Shown here: positions 1 to 5,448 of the stretch, piece by piece | Numbering within the stretch: the stretch's first letter is position 1 | Layout: each line of letters starts with the position of its first letter | DNA from: a candidate division Zixibacteria bacterium DG_27 | GTDB taxonomy: Bacteria; Zixibacteria; MSB-5A5; DG-27 | NCBI GenBank assembly: GCA_001302725.1 | Contig: LIZU01000045.1 | Coordinates: 1 to 7,698, forward strand | Length of the DNA: 7,698 bases | Reading direction: 5' to 3' | Position numbers and translations under genes: made by a program | The notes under the pieces: model-generated | Told to the model about the DNA's origin: nothing | Database searches by the model: none | Seen by the model: the letters and a program-made list of their open reading frames with translations, nothing else

Positions 1-523
1 CCTTTCGACCGCCATCCTCCCCGTCGAAGAGCACTATGTCAATGCCATATCGGGACTTCTTATCCCCTAAAATCTTTGCGATCTCCAGGAGAACCGCCAC
101 CCCGGAGGCGCCATCATTTGCGCCCAGAATCGGTCGGTTCCAATTGGAGCTGTCCGGATCCTCATCGGCGAAAGGGCGAGTGTCCCAGTGGGCGCAGAGA
201 ATAAGCCTCCGCTCTTTCTTCAGGTGGAAACGGACAATCAGGTTTGTGTATTTGACCTCCGACCCAGTTGAATACTCTATGTGAGTGAATTCCTGGTTGA
301 ACACCGTGTCGGCACATGCCCCAAGTTGTTGGAGGAGATAATCCAGACACTTCTGGTGACCGTATGATCCCGGATTGCGCGGGCCGAAGGAGCATTGCGC
401 CTCCAGAAATCTGAAAGCCTCCATCTCGTCGAAAACCGGCGGAGGTGCCTCATGACATGAAAGAGTTACTACGATTGTTGGCATTAAGAGAAGAGATATA
501 CAGAGAGGCGACGCTTTTCTCAT
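1..523 (-). CDS. M28-family metallopeptidase / glutaminyl-cyclase-like protein, cut by window edge
   Basis: The N-terminal 174 residues are visible; the gene runs off the window at base 1. The protein begins with a basic-hydrophobic leader (residues 1-23) ending in VTLSC, so it is probably exported. C23 could be lipidated, although Thr at -3 is a poor lipobox residue. The core matches the M28 / glutaminyl-peptide cyclotransferase fold: AHWDTRP (111-117), then PILGANDGASGVAVLLE (131-147) with the expected zinc ligand D137, then VLFDGED (164-170) with the catalytic/zinc acidic pair E169-D170. The remaining zinc histidine would lie outside the window. In this family the zinc enzyme either trims N-terminal amino acids or cyclises N-terminal glutamine; sequence alone does not separate the two. 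ATG at 523-521 was chosen because it gives the signal peptide. No clear Shine-Dalgarno precedes it, and a 7-base repeat array ends 12 bases upstream. Family confident, exact reaction not. Confidence 0.85.
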   Translation of the reverse strand, partial: MRKASPLCISLLLMPTIVVTLSCHEAPPPVFDEMEAFRFLEAQCSFGPRNPGSYGHQKCLDYLLQQLGACADTVFNQEFTHIEYSTGSEVKYTNLIVRFHLKKERRLILCAHWDTRPFADEDPDSSNWNRPILGANDGASGVAVLLEIAKILGDKKSRYGIDIVLFDGEDGGRK

Positions 524-535
524 CCAAGAGACTGT

Positions 536-577
536 GATGAGTGGTTAGTGGTTAATGGTGGGTCGTCAGTGCTAATA
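536..577 (-). repeat. Six-unit heptad array (ANTNACC-like)
   Basis: Read on the minus strand, this stretch divides without gaps into 7-base units: TATTAGC, ACTGACG, ACCCACC, ATTAACC, ACTAACC, ACTCATC. The three central units are closest to the consensus. It lies just upstream of the metallopeptidase start codon in that gene's orientation. ATTAACC also occurs as a unit in the array at 3882-3916. No coding potential is seen. Confidence 0.55.
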
Positions 578-631
578 GTGGATGACGTTTTAGAGGGGTT
601 CAATTATCACAGCAGAGGTAATTAAGCTCCT

Positions 632-653
632 CCCTGGGACAGAGGCCCCAGGG
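632..653. other. Small inverted repeat within the lon-peptidase gap
   Basis: CCCTGGG (632-638) and CCCAGGG (647-653) form a perfect 7-base-pair stem with an 8-base loop. No T-tract follows on either strand, so it is not a canonical intrinsic terminator. It falls inside the distal part of the composite repeat element shared with the region after rsgA, and may be the structured end of that element. Confidence 0.4.
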
Positions 654-743
654 CTACCCCGTTTGGTTCACTTTTCACGGTTCACAGAGAATCCTTGTCC
701 TGTTTCCGGTTCCCGGTTTCCTCTCGCCGGTCTCCTGTTCCCT
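638..743 (-). repeat. Composite heptad element, copy A (3' of lon)
   Basis: Read on the minus strand from just after the lon stop codon, bases 743-695 split into seven consecutive 7-base units: AGGGAAC, AGGAGAC, CGGCGAG, AGGAAAC, CGGGAAC, CGGAAAC, AGGACAA. Then come a short GGATT spacer and CTCT (689-686), followed by the units GTGAACC, GTGAAAA, GTGAACC (685-665). After four bases there is a tail containing GGGGTAGCC, GCCTCTG and TGTCC-like words. The same modules in the same order follow rsgA at 5140-5276. Together with the array at 536-577 it fills most of the 225-base gap between lon and the peptidase gene. Confidence 0.7.
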
Positions 744-748
744 GCTCA

Positions 749-3205
749 TCAGGTTGCGCTTTCGTTGCCGATATAGGCTCTCCAGCTCTCGGCCAGCCCT
801 TTCAGCTTTCGGTCCACCAGATGGTTTATGGTCTCCTCTTCGAACTCACCGCTTTTCTTTCTCACCCCGGCCTTGACCCCGGTCAGAATCTCTATCCCCT
901 CGTCGATGCTCTTGATGGCATAGATGTGAAACCTTCCTGCCTCCACCGCATCCACGACCTCCCGCTCCAGCATCAATTCATCCACGTTCTGATGGGGGAT
1001 TAGGACTCCCTGGTTGCCGGTTAACCTTCGAGCTTTGCAGACGTCGAAATACCCTTCGATTTTCTGATTGACCCCTCCGATAGGCTGAATCTCGCCTTTC
1101 TGGTTGACCGAGCCGGTGACCGCCAGATCCTGCCTGATGGATACTTCCGCCAGGCTGGAGATGATGGCATAAATCTCCGTGGAGGAGGCGGAGTCACCAT
1201 CGACACCGGCATAGGACTGTTCGAAACAGATGGAGGCGTTCATAACCAGAGGTTTGTCCTGAGCATATTTACCCTGGAGGTATCCGGTGAGAATGAGAAC
1301 TCCCTTGTTGTGAGTTGGTCCCGACAGTTCTGCCTCCCGCTCGATGTTTATTACTCCAGAACGACCCAGGGAGGTCTGGGCCGTGATTCTGGTGGGCTTG
1401 CCGAAGCTATATTCCCCAATGCTGTAAATCGAAAGCCCGTTGACCTGTCCAACCTTGGCTCCCTTGGTGTCTATCAAGATGTCGCCCTCCTCAATCATCT
1501 CCTGAACCTTGTCCTCGGTGAGGCTGTGCCTTTTCTTCCATTCCTTGACGGCCCTCTCCACGTGAGCGGCGGCTACGCTTTTGGCTTTGGCCTTCTGAGC
1601 CCAATAGGAGGCCTCCCGAATCAAATCGGAAAGCGCCGTAAATCGGGTGGTGATTTTGCTATGTTTTCCCGCCAGTCTGACCGCAAACTCAATTACCGCT
1701 GAGGTTCCCTCGGGGTTGAAAGGTAGAAGCTTATCCTCTGTAGTTATCTTCCTGATGAAGGAGGCATACTCACAGATGATCTTGTCATCTCTGGGCATGA
1801 CGCTGTCGAATTCGGCCTTTATCTTGAAGACCTTTTTGAAATCCTCGTCCCGATGGTAAAGAAGTTGATAGAGGAATTCCTCTCCGATGAGAACAACCTT
1901 TAACTCAGCTTCAATCGGTTCCGGCTTCAAGCCGGTGGAGGCCATGAAGTAGAAGGGGTCAAACGACGCTATTTCCACCTGTCCGAACCTAAGGGCTCGT
2001 TTAAGTGCCGGCCAGGCCCCCGGTTCCAGGAGAAGATCCAGGGCGTTCATCACCAGATAACCGCCCTTGGCTCTCAGAACCGAACCGGCCTTTATCATGG
2101 TGAAATCGGTCTTCCAGACCCCACCTCTCTCCATCACCCTCTCGATGGTTCCAAAGAGGTTCCTGTAAGAGGGGGAGGTCTCGATGATAATTGGTGGCCC
2201 CTCAGTTTTGGAGTTGTCGATGAGGAGGTTGACCCGATAGTTTTTCAGGGGGTCTTCAGGCGCAGCTCCCATGAACATCTGCGGCCCCGCCGGCTCCTCC
2301 CTCTTCGGCTCCCGGAAAAAGTCCAAATGGGCAATTACATCCTCCTGGACCTCGTTGAGGTAGATTGCCACCGATTTGTAAGTATACCTCCTTTTGACCT
2401 CTGCTATCATCTCCTCGATTATGGGGACCAGAAGCCTCTTGTCCTGGGACTCTAAGCTCTCCTCCATATCCTTTATGATCTCTTTGGTGGCGGCAAAGGA
2501 GGTTTCCATCTGGGAATAGAGCTGATCATACACCTTTTTGAGCTGTTCGAGTTTCTCCCCGGGAAACTTCTGCTCTGCCACCATGCTCTCCAGTTGCTTG
2601 AACCCCACGGGCTTGTCCTCCAGCAGCGGTTGGAGGTCAGGCTTGACGTATGGTCCCATCTGCACCTGAACTAAAGCGAAACCCTCCTCTGCAACCCTCT
2701 TCTCGAACGCCTCGATGATCTCGGCCTGCTTCTGTTTGTAAATCTCTACAATCTCCTTGCGCTTCTTCTTGTATTCCTCGCTGGCGAAGATCCCGGAGAT
2801 GGTCTTTAAAAGCGAGGTGACCAGATGTTCCATGTCGGCTTTGAACTGGCATCCCTTCCCGGTGGGAAGGGTAATGGCGCGTGGCATGTCTGGATTGGAG
2901 AAGTTGTTAACATACAGGATGTCATCCGGCAGCTCCTTCCCCTTATCCAACTTCTCCAGCAGATGCTTTATGGTGAAGGTTCTGCCGGTGCCGACCAGAC
3001 CGGTGACGAAGATGTTGTAGCCCCTCCCTTTCACCTCCAGCCCCAGCTGGATGGCGTTTTCAGCCCGCTTTTGCCCGATTATCCCCTCGCAGGGCATCAG
3101 CTCCTCAGTAGTCTTAAAATGGAACTGCCTGGGATCACATCTCCAGCGCAGTTTCTCTACCGAAAGTTCCGGGTGTCGCTCGGCCTTTATCATTTTATTA
3201 CCCAT
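749..3205 (-). CDS. Lon-family Ser/Lys protease with degenerate AAA domain (LonC / AAA_32 type)
   Basis: This 818-residue cytoplasmic protein combines an AAA_32-like N-terminal region with a C-terminal Lon protease domain (about 570-780). The proteolytic dyad is clear: Ser672 in VDGDSASS and Lys715 in GGVNQKIEGYF. Their 43-residue spacing equals that of E. coli Lon Ser679/Lys722. The P-loop position reads GLVGTGRT (69-76), with Arg75 where ATPases have Lys. The Walker B position reads YLVMNALD (383-390), with Asn-Ala in place of Asp-Glu. A long charged, probably coiled-coil insert spans about 143-275. These traits match the ATP-independent LonC group described from Meiothermus taiwanensis (family knowledge from memory), so it probably degrades unfolded proteins without ATP hydrolysis. 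It starts 50 bases after pyrE on the same strand and is likely cotranscribed. ATG at 3205 is used, but MIKAE at 3193 is an alternative; neither has a strong ribosome-binding site. Confidence 0.9.
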   Translation of the reverse strand: MGNKMIKAERHPELSVEKLRWRCDPRQFHFKTTEELMPCEGIIGQKRAENAIQLGLEVKGRGYNIFVTGLVGTGRTFTIKHLLEKLDKGKELPDDILYVNNFSNPDMPRAITLPTGKGCQFKADMEHLVTSLLKTISGIFASEEYKKKRKEIVEIYKQKQAEIIEAFEKRVAEEGFALVQVQMGPYVKPDLQPLLEDKPVGFKQLESMVAEQKFPGEKLEQLKKVYDQLYSQMETSFAATKEIIKDMEESLESQDKRLLVPIIEEMIAEVKRRYTYKSVAIYLNEVQEDVIAHLDFFREPKREEPAGPQMFMGAAPEDPLKNYRVNLLIDNSKTEGPPIIIETSPSYRNLFGTIERVMERGGVWKTDFTMIKAGSVLRAKGGYLVMNALDLLLEPGAWPALKRALRFGQVEIASFDPFYFMASTGLKPEPIEAELKVVLIGEEFLYQLLYHRDEDFKKVFKIKAEFDSVMPRDDKIICEYASFIRKITTEDKLLPFNPEGTSAVIEFAVRLAGKHSKITTRFTALSDLIREASYWAQKAKAKSVAAAHVERAVKEWKKRHSLTEDKVQEMIEEGDILIDTKGAKVGQVNGLSIYSIGEYSFGKPTRITAQTSLGRSGVINIEREAELSGPTHNKGVLILTGYLQGKYAQDKPLVMNASICFEQSYAGVDGDSASSTEIYAIISSLAEVSIRQDLAVTGSVNQKGEIQPIGGVNQKIEGYFDVCKARRLTGNQGVLIPHQNVDELMLEREVVDAVEAGRFHIYAIKSIDEGIEILTGVKAGVRKKSGEFEEETINHLVDRKLKGLAESWRAYIGNESAT

Positions 3206-3255
3206 CTAGTGAAAGTCCACTTGCCCTTGATATTGAGTTCTGAGGTCTTCGGCTC

Positions 3256-3801
3256 TTACGCTTCAATCCCCAAATCGCTGGTCGTGAATATCGGTTCGTA
3301 CTTGTATCCTCCCTTGCTGAAGTTCTCCCTTGTCCCTTCGTCTCTGTCCAGAAGGGCGATAACCTTGACGACCTGACAGCCCAACTCCTCCACAACTTTG
3401 ATGGCCTTAAGAGAGGAGCCACCGGTGGTGGACACATCCTCCACTATCACCACCCGATCTCCCTTGCGGAGAGTTCCCTCCACCTGGCTTTCGGTGCCGT
3501 GGCCTTTGCGCTCCTTGCGGACGATGAAACCTCTCAAGGGGAGACCTCTCTGTCCCGCCAGGACGATGACGCCTCCCACCATCGGGTCAGCACCCAGGGT
3601 CATGCCTCCGATGGCATCGACTTTGTCATTCTTAACGCGGTCCAGTATTATCTCCGAGAGCAGATAGAGTCCCTCTGGATCTAACGAGACCAGCTTGCCG
3701 TTGATATAATAGTCCGATTTCCTGCCGGAGGCGAGAACGAACTGCCCGAAACGAAGAGCCTTTTCCTTCAGGAGCTGTAGCAGTTTTTCTCTGTTCTCCA
3801 C
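3256..3801 (-). CDS. pyrE: Orotate phosphoribosyltransferase
   Basis: The enzyme joins orotate to PRPP to make OMP, the fifth step of de novo pyrimidine synthesis, in the cytoplasm and normally as a dimer. The 181 residues are close to the usual bacterial length. Visible signatures are FVLASGRKSDYYINGK (21-36) for substrate binding, the catalytic loop VRKERKGHGT (94-103), and the PRPP motif VVIVEDVSTTGGSS (117-130). The start is GTG at 3801, preceded by the Shine-Dalgarno GAGGTGA (3815-3809) at a 7-base gap. The gene lies first in a minus-strand unit with the Lon-type protease 50 bases downstream. It is transcribed from a strong predicted promoter at 3992-3964 through a roughly 155-base leader that contains a hairpin and a heptad repeat array. 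I saw no PyrR-binding consensus in that leader. Confidence 0.95.
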   Translation of the reverse strand: MENREKLLQLLKEKALRFGQFVLASGRKSDYYINGKLVSLDPEGLYLLSEIILDRVKNDKVDAIGGMTLGADPMVGGVIVLAGQRGLPLRGFIVRKERKGHGTESQVEGTLRKGDRVVIVEDVSTTGGSSLKAIKVVEELGCQVVKVIALLDRDEGTRENFSKGGYKYEPIFTTSDLGIEA

Positions 3802-3808
3802 GTTTCCG

Positions 3809-3815
3809 TCACCTC
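3809..3815 (-). promoter_or_regulatory. Ribosome binding site of pyrE
   Basis: GAGGTGA on the minus strand lies 7 bases before the GTG at 3801 and supports that non-ATG start. The AGTAGAC tandem array begins only 7 bases further upstream. Confidence 0.75.
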
Positions 3816-3822
3816 ACAAAAC

Positions 3823-3850
3823 AGTAGACAGTAGACAGTAGACAGGACAG
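3823..3850 (+). repeat. AGTAGAC tandem heptads in the pyrE leader
   Basis: Three perfect AGTAGAC units (3823-3829, 3830-3836, 3837-3843) are followed in register by AGGACAG (3844-3850). AGTAGAC is also a unit of the array after rsgA (5154, 5168, 5189). In the pyrE transcript this sequence is antisense and sits directly above the ribosome-binding site. Confidence 0.75.
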
Positions 3851-3881
3851 CCGCCCCCGTGCCAGCCTTCAACCTTGTCCT

Positions 3882-3916
3882 GTGAACCATTCACCATCTA
3901 CTATTAACCATCAACT
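3882..3916 (+). repeat. Five-unit heptad array (GTGAACC then ATNNACY)
   Basis: The consecutive 7-base units GTGAACC, ATTCACC, ATCTACT, ATTAACC and ATCAACT are in unbroken register. GTGAACC is the recurring unit of the elements after lon and rsgA; ATTAACC recurs in the 536-577 array. Together with 3823-3850 this looks like a degenerate third copy of the composite element, oriented along the plus strand. Confidence 0.6.
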
Positions 3917-3920
3917 CCTC

Positions 3921-3937
3921 GCCGCTCACTGAGCGGC
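3921..3937. other. Perfect inverted repeat between the divergent promoters and pyrE
   Basis: GCCGCTC (3921-3927), ACT, GAGCGGC (3931-3937): a 7-base-pair, GC-rich stem with a 3-base loop. It lies about 20 to 37 bases into the predicted pyrE leader and just outside the -35 box of the opposite promoter. It could be an RNA hairpin in the pyrE mRNA or a DNA operator; no T-tract follows it on either strand. Confidence 0.5.
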
Positions 3938-3942
3938 CAGCC

Positions 3943-3971
3943 TTGACAGTTACAATCACTGAGAGTATATT
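3943..3971 (+). promoter_or_regulatory. Sigma70-type promoter toward rsgA
   Basis: TTGACA (3943-3948), a 17-base spacer and TATATT (3966-3971) give a perfect -35 and a 5/6 -10 at optimal spacing. The start would be near 3978, leaving a roughly 190-base leader before rsgA. It overlaps a promoter on the other strand. Confidence 0.75.
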
Positions 3972-3992
3972 TTATCGAGAAGTGGAAGTCAA
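3964..3992 (-). promoter_or_regulatory. Sigma70-type promoter toward pyrE, overlapping the rsgA promoter
   Basis: On the minus strand TTGACT (3992-3987), a 17-base spacer and TATACT (3969-3964) give two 5/6 boxes at optimal spacing. The start would be near 3957. Its -10 shares bases 3966-3969 with the -10 of the rsgA-directed promoter, so RNA polymerase cannot occupy both at once. Confidence 0.7.
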
Positions 3993-4171
3993 CCACGATT
4001 TTCGGGGAGGATGGGTTTGCGATTCGAAACTAGGATTAAGCGTACAGTTGTGGAGATTGAAGCAACCTGCTGGATTTAAAGAACAGTCAACACCGTCATC
4101 TTAAGCCACCAGGTCGCGACCTTGCCTCGGGGCAGTAGCGACCTTTTTGCAGTCTGCAGAAATCGTATAAC
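3978..4171 (+). other. Long rsgA leader with no recognised gene
   Basis: This is the predicted untranslated leader between the plus-strand promoter and rsgA. It holds a small hairpin GTGG/CCAC (3982-3996) and a short ORF at 4011-4079 of 22 codons, with GGGGAGG abutting its ATG (TTG at 4017 is better spaced). A terminator-like hairpin follows at 4111-4148. No tRNA, rRNA or riboswitch class was recognised. The layout would suit an attenuated leader or an independent small RNA. Confidence 0.4.
4111..4148 (+). terminator. Terminator-like hairpin upstream of rsgA
   Basis: AGGTCGC (4111-4117) pairs with GCGACCT (4138-4144). An inner stem TGCC/GGCA closes a TCGG loop (4123-4134), and a T5 run follows at 4144-4148. 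The first arm is also the left half of a 12-base palindrome (4111-4122). It lies 23 bases before the rsgA start codon and points with the gene, so it either ends a short upstream transcript or attenuates rsgA. Confidence 0.55.
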
Positions 4172-5119
4172 GTGAGCAAAAAGGAGAGTAAAGAAGACTC
4201 CCGAGTTCAGGGCATCGTCACCAGGGCGGTGGGCTCTTCTTTTAACGTCCTTGTGGGCTCCCGAACGTTTACCTGCTTTTTCCGCGGGAAATTCAGAATC
4301 AAAAAAGCCGATCTCCCCGCGAGCACTTCAGGAGAGGGGGCTTTTCCGGTGGTCGGAGACCGGGTCATGGTCACCTTGACCGATGAGGCCTCCGGGGTGA
4401 TCGAGGAGATACTCCCCCGGGAGACCAAGCTCTCCCGCCCGGAGGTGGAGCTTCACCGCGGCGAGCAGGTCTTAGTCGCCAACATCCAGCAGATGATAAT
4501 CGTGGCCTCCGTCAAGCTTCCCCTGCTGAAAACCAGAGCGATCGACAGATTTCTGATCGCCGCCGAAAAGGGGGAACTCCAGCCCGCAATCTGTATCAAC
4601 AAAATCGATCTGGCGGAAGGGGAGGAGTACAAGGAGAGATTGCTTCCCTACCACGATTTGGGATATGAAGTGATCTTCACCAGCGTCCCCGAGAGGAGGG
4701 GATTAGAAGATTTCAAGGACTGTCTGAAAGACAGAATCTCGGTTTTAGCCGGACACTCCGGAGTCGGGAAATCCTCGCTTCTCAACGCCATTCAGGAGGG
4801 GCTTAAGCTCGTCACCAGAGAGATCTCCACCTATTCCCTTAAAGGTAAGCATGCCACCTCCTACATAGAGCTTCATCCTCTTGACTTCGGCGGCTTTGTG
4901 GCCGATACCCCCGGCTTGCGGGAGCTTGGTCTCTGGGACATCGACAAACAGGAGTTAGCCTGGTATTTCCCGGAATTCGAGGACTGCCTCGGCGGCTGTA
5001 AGTTCAACGATTGCATGCATCTCACCGAGCCCGGTTGTGCTGTCAAGGGGAAGCTGCAAAGCGGAAAAATCCACGCAAGCAGATACGACAGCTACAAGCG
5101 AATACTGGAAACACTATAA
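4172..5119 (+). CDS. rsgA: Ribosome small-subunit-dependent GTPase A
   Basis: RsgA is a circularly permuted GTPase that binds the immature 30S subunit and checks decoding-centre assembly, releasing RbfA and itself after GTP hydrolysis. The 315 residues follow the family order: an OB-fold (about 12-80), then G4 NKID (143-146), G1 GHSGVGKS (194-201), a G2-region GKHATSYIEL (225-234) and G3 DTPG (245-248). The C-terminal zinc site uses Cys276, Cys281, His283 and Cys289. The start is GTG at 4172. There is no Shine-Dalgarno in front of it, and the AAGGAG at 4180-4185 lies inside the gene. The nearest later in-frame start would remove the first OB strand, so 4172 is kept. It is expressed from the divergent promoter region, through a leader with a terminator-like hairpin. 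It is followed by a repeat-rich gap and is probably monocistronic. Confidence 0.95.
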   Translation: MSKKESKEDSRVQGIVTRAVGSSFNVLVGSRTFTCFFRGKFRIKKADLPASTSGEGAFPVVGDRVMVTLTDEASGVIEEILPRETKLSRPEVELHRGEQVLVANIQQMIIVASVKLPLLKTRAIDRFLIAAEKGELQPAICINKIDLAEGEEYKERLLPYHDLGYEVIFTSVPERRGLEDFKDCLKDRISVLAGHSGVGKSSLLNAIQEGLKLVTREISTYSLKGKHATSYIELHPLDFGGFVADTPGLRELGLWDIDKQELAWYFPEFEDCLGGCKFNDCMHLTEPGCAVKGKLQSGKIHASRYDSYKRILETL

Positions 5120-5139
5120 CCTCCCCGCTCCTCGCCCTG

Positions 5140-5276
5140 AGCAAACAGCAAACAGTAGACAGCAAACAGTAGACAGCAAACAGCAGACAGTAGACAGGGA
5201 ACAGGGAGTCTCTGTGAACTGTGAACCGTGAACGGTGAACCACTAGGGGTAGCCTGGTAGCCTCTGCCGCTGTGTC
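5140..5276 (+). repeat. Composite heptad element, copy B (3' of rsgA)
   Basis: Ten 7-base units run without a break from 5140 to 5209: AGCAAAC (four times), AGTAGAC (three), AGCAGAC, AGGGAAC and AGGGAGT. CTCT (5210-5213) follows, then four GTGAAC-type units (GTGAACT, GTGAACC, GTGAACG, GTGAACC; 5214-5241). Four bases later comes a tail with GGGGTAGCC (5246-5254), GCCTCTG (5260-5266) and TGTCC (5273-5277 region). Module order matches copy A after lon. The array begins 20 bases after the rsgA stop codon, in the gene's orientation. Short ORFs through it are artefacts of the 7-base period. Confidence 0.8.
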
Positions 5277-5287
5277 CGAAGATGGTT

Positions 5288-5310
5288 GTAGCGGAGACCT
5301 TCAGGTCTCC
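5288..5310 (+). repeat. 23-base hairpin repeat, copy 1
   Basis: The sequence is GTAGC followed by the arms GGAGACCT (5293-5300) and AGGTCTCC (5303-5310) around a TC centre, a perfect 8-base inverted repeat. A second copy with a changed but still perfectly paired stem lies at 7398-7420. It falls 3' of rsgA and could help end or protect that transcript, but no T-tract follows. Confidence 0.7.
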
Positions 5311-5377
5311 AAAAGCAAGCTCCCTCTGCTCAAGCGGGGTGCAAAACCCTTCCCCTGAAAAAAACTCATTTTCCCTC

Positions 5378-5405
5378 TTGACAAGCTGAAATCTGTCGAT
5401 AGATT
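5378..5405 (+). promoter_or_regulatory. Candidate promoter of the tsaA-DUF134-NifX cluster
   Basis: TTGACA (5378-5383) with TAGATT (5400-5405, 4/6) at a 16-base spacing. A small inverted repeat AATCT/AGATT (5390-5394, 5401-5405) overlaps the -10, as an operator might. The start would be near 5412, about 37 bases before the first gene. The remainder of 5311-5377 holds nothing I recognise. Confidence 0.5.
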
Positions 5406-5415
5406 GGTGGTGGTA

Positions 5416-5431
5416 ATGGGCATATGCTCAT
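5416..5431. promoter_or_regulatory. Near-perfect 16-base palindrome in the cluster leader
   Basis: The half-sites ATGGGCAT and ATGCTCAT are symmetric except for one G-T position, with an exact GCATATGC core (5420-5427). The site lies between the candidate -10 and the first start codon, a normal place for a repressor operator. The binding protein is unknown; the DUF134 protein in the same operon is one candidate. Confidence 0.35.
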
Positions 5432-5448
5432 AACTGCTCGAGGAGAAT

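Noticed and set aside
632..653. Intrinsic terminator for lon
   Set aside because: The stem is good but there is no T-tract on the minus strand, and it belongs to the tail of the composite repeat.
695..1003. 102-codon plus-strand ORF
   Set aside because: It is antisense to the Lon protease domain and begins inside the heptad repeat.
2825..3376. 183-codon plus-strand ORF
   Set aside because: It lies opposite the lon start and pyrE end, both strongly supported; the protein has no recognisable motif.
4015..4035. tRNA T-loop-like word GATTCGAAAC
   Set aside because: The flanks do not form a 5-base T stem, and no acceptor, D or anticodon arms could be placed.
5140..5241. CRISPR-like or coding repeat array
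   Set aside because: The units are 7 bases with no spacers, and the short ORFs over them come from the periodic sequence. No cas gene is present.
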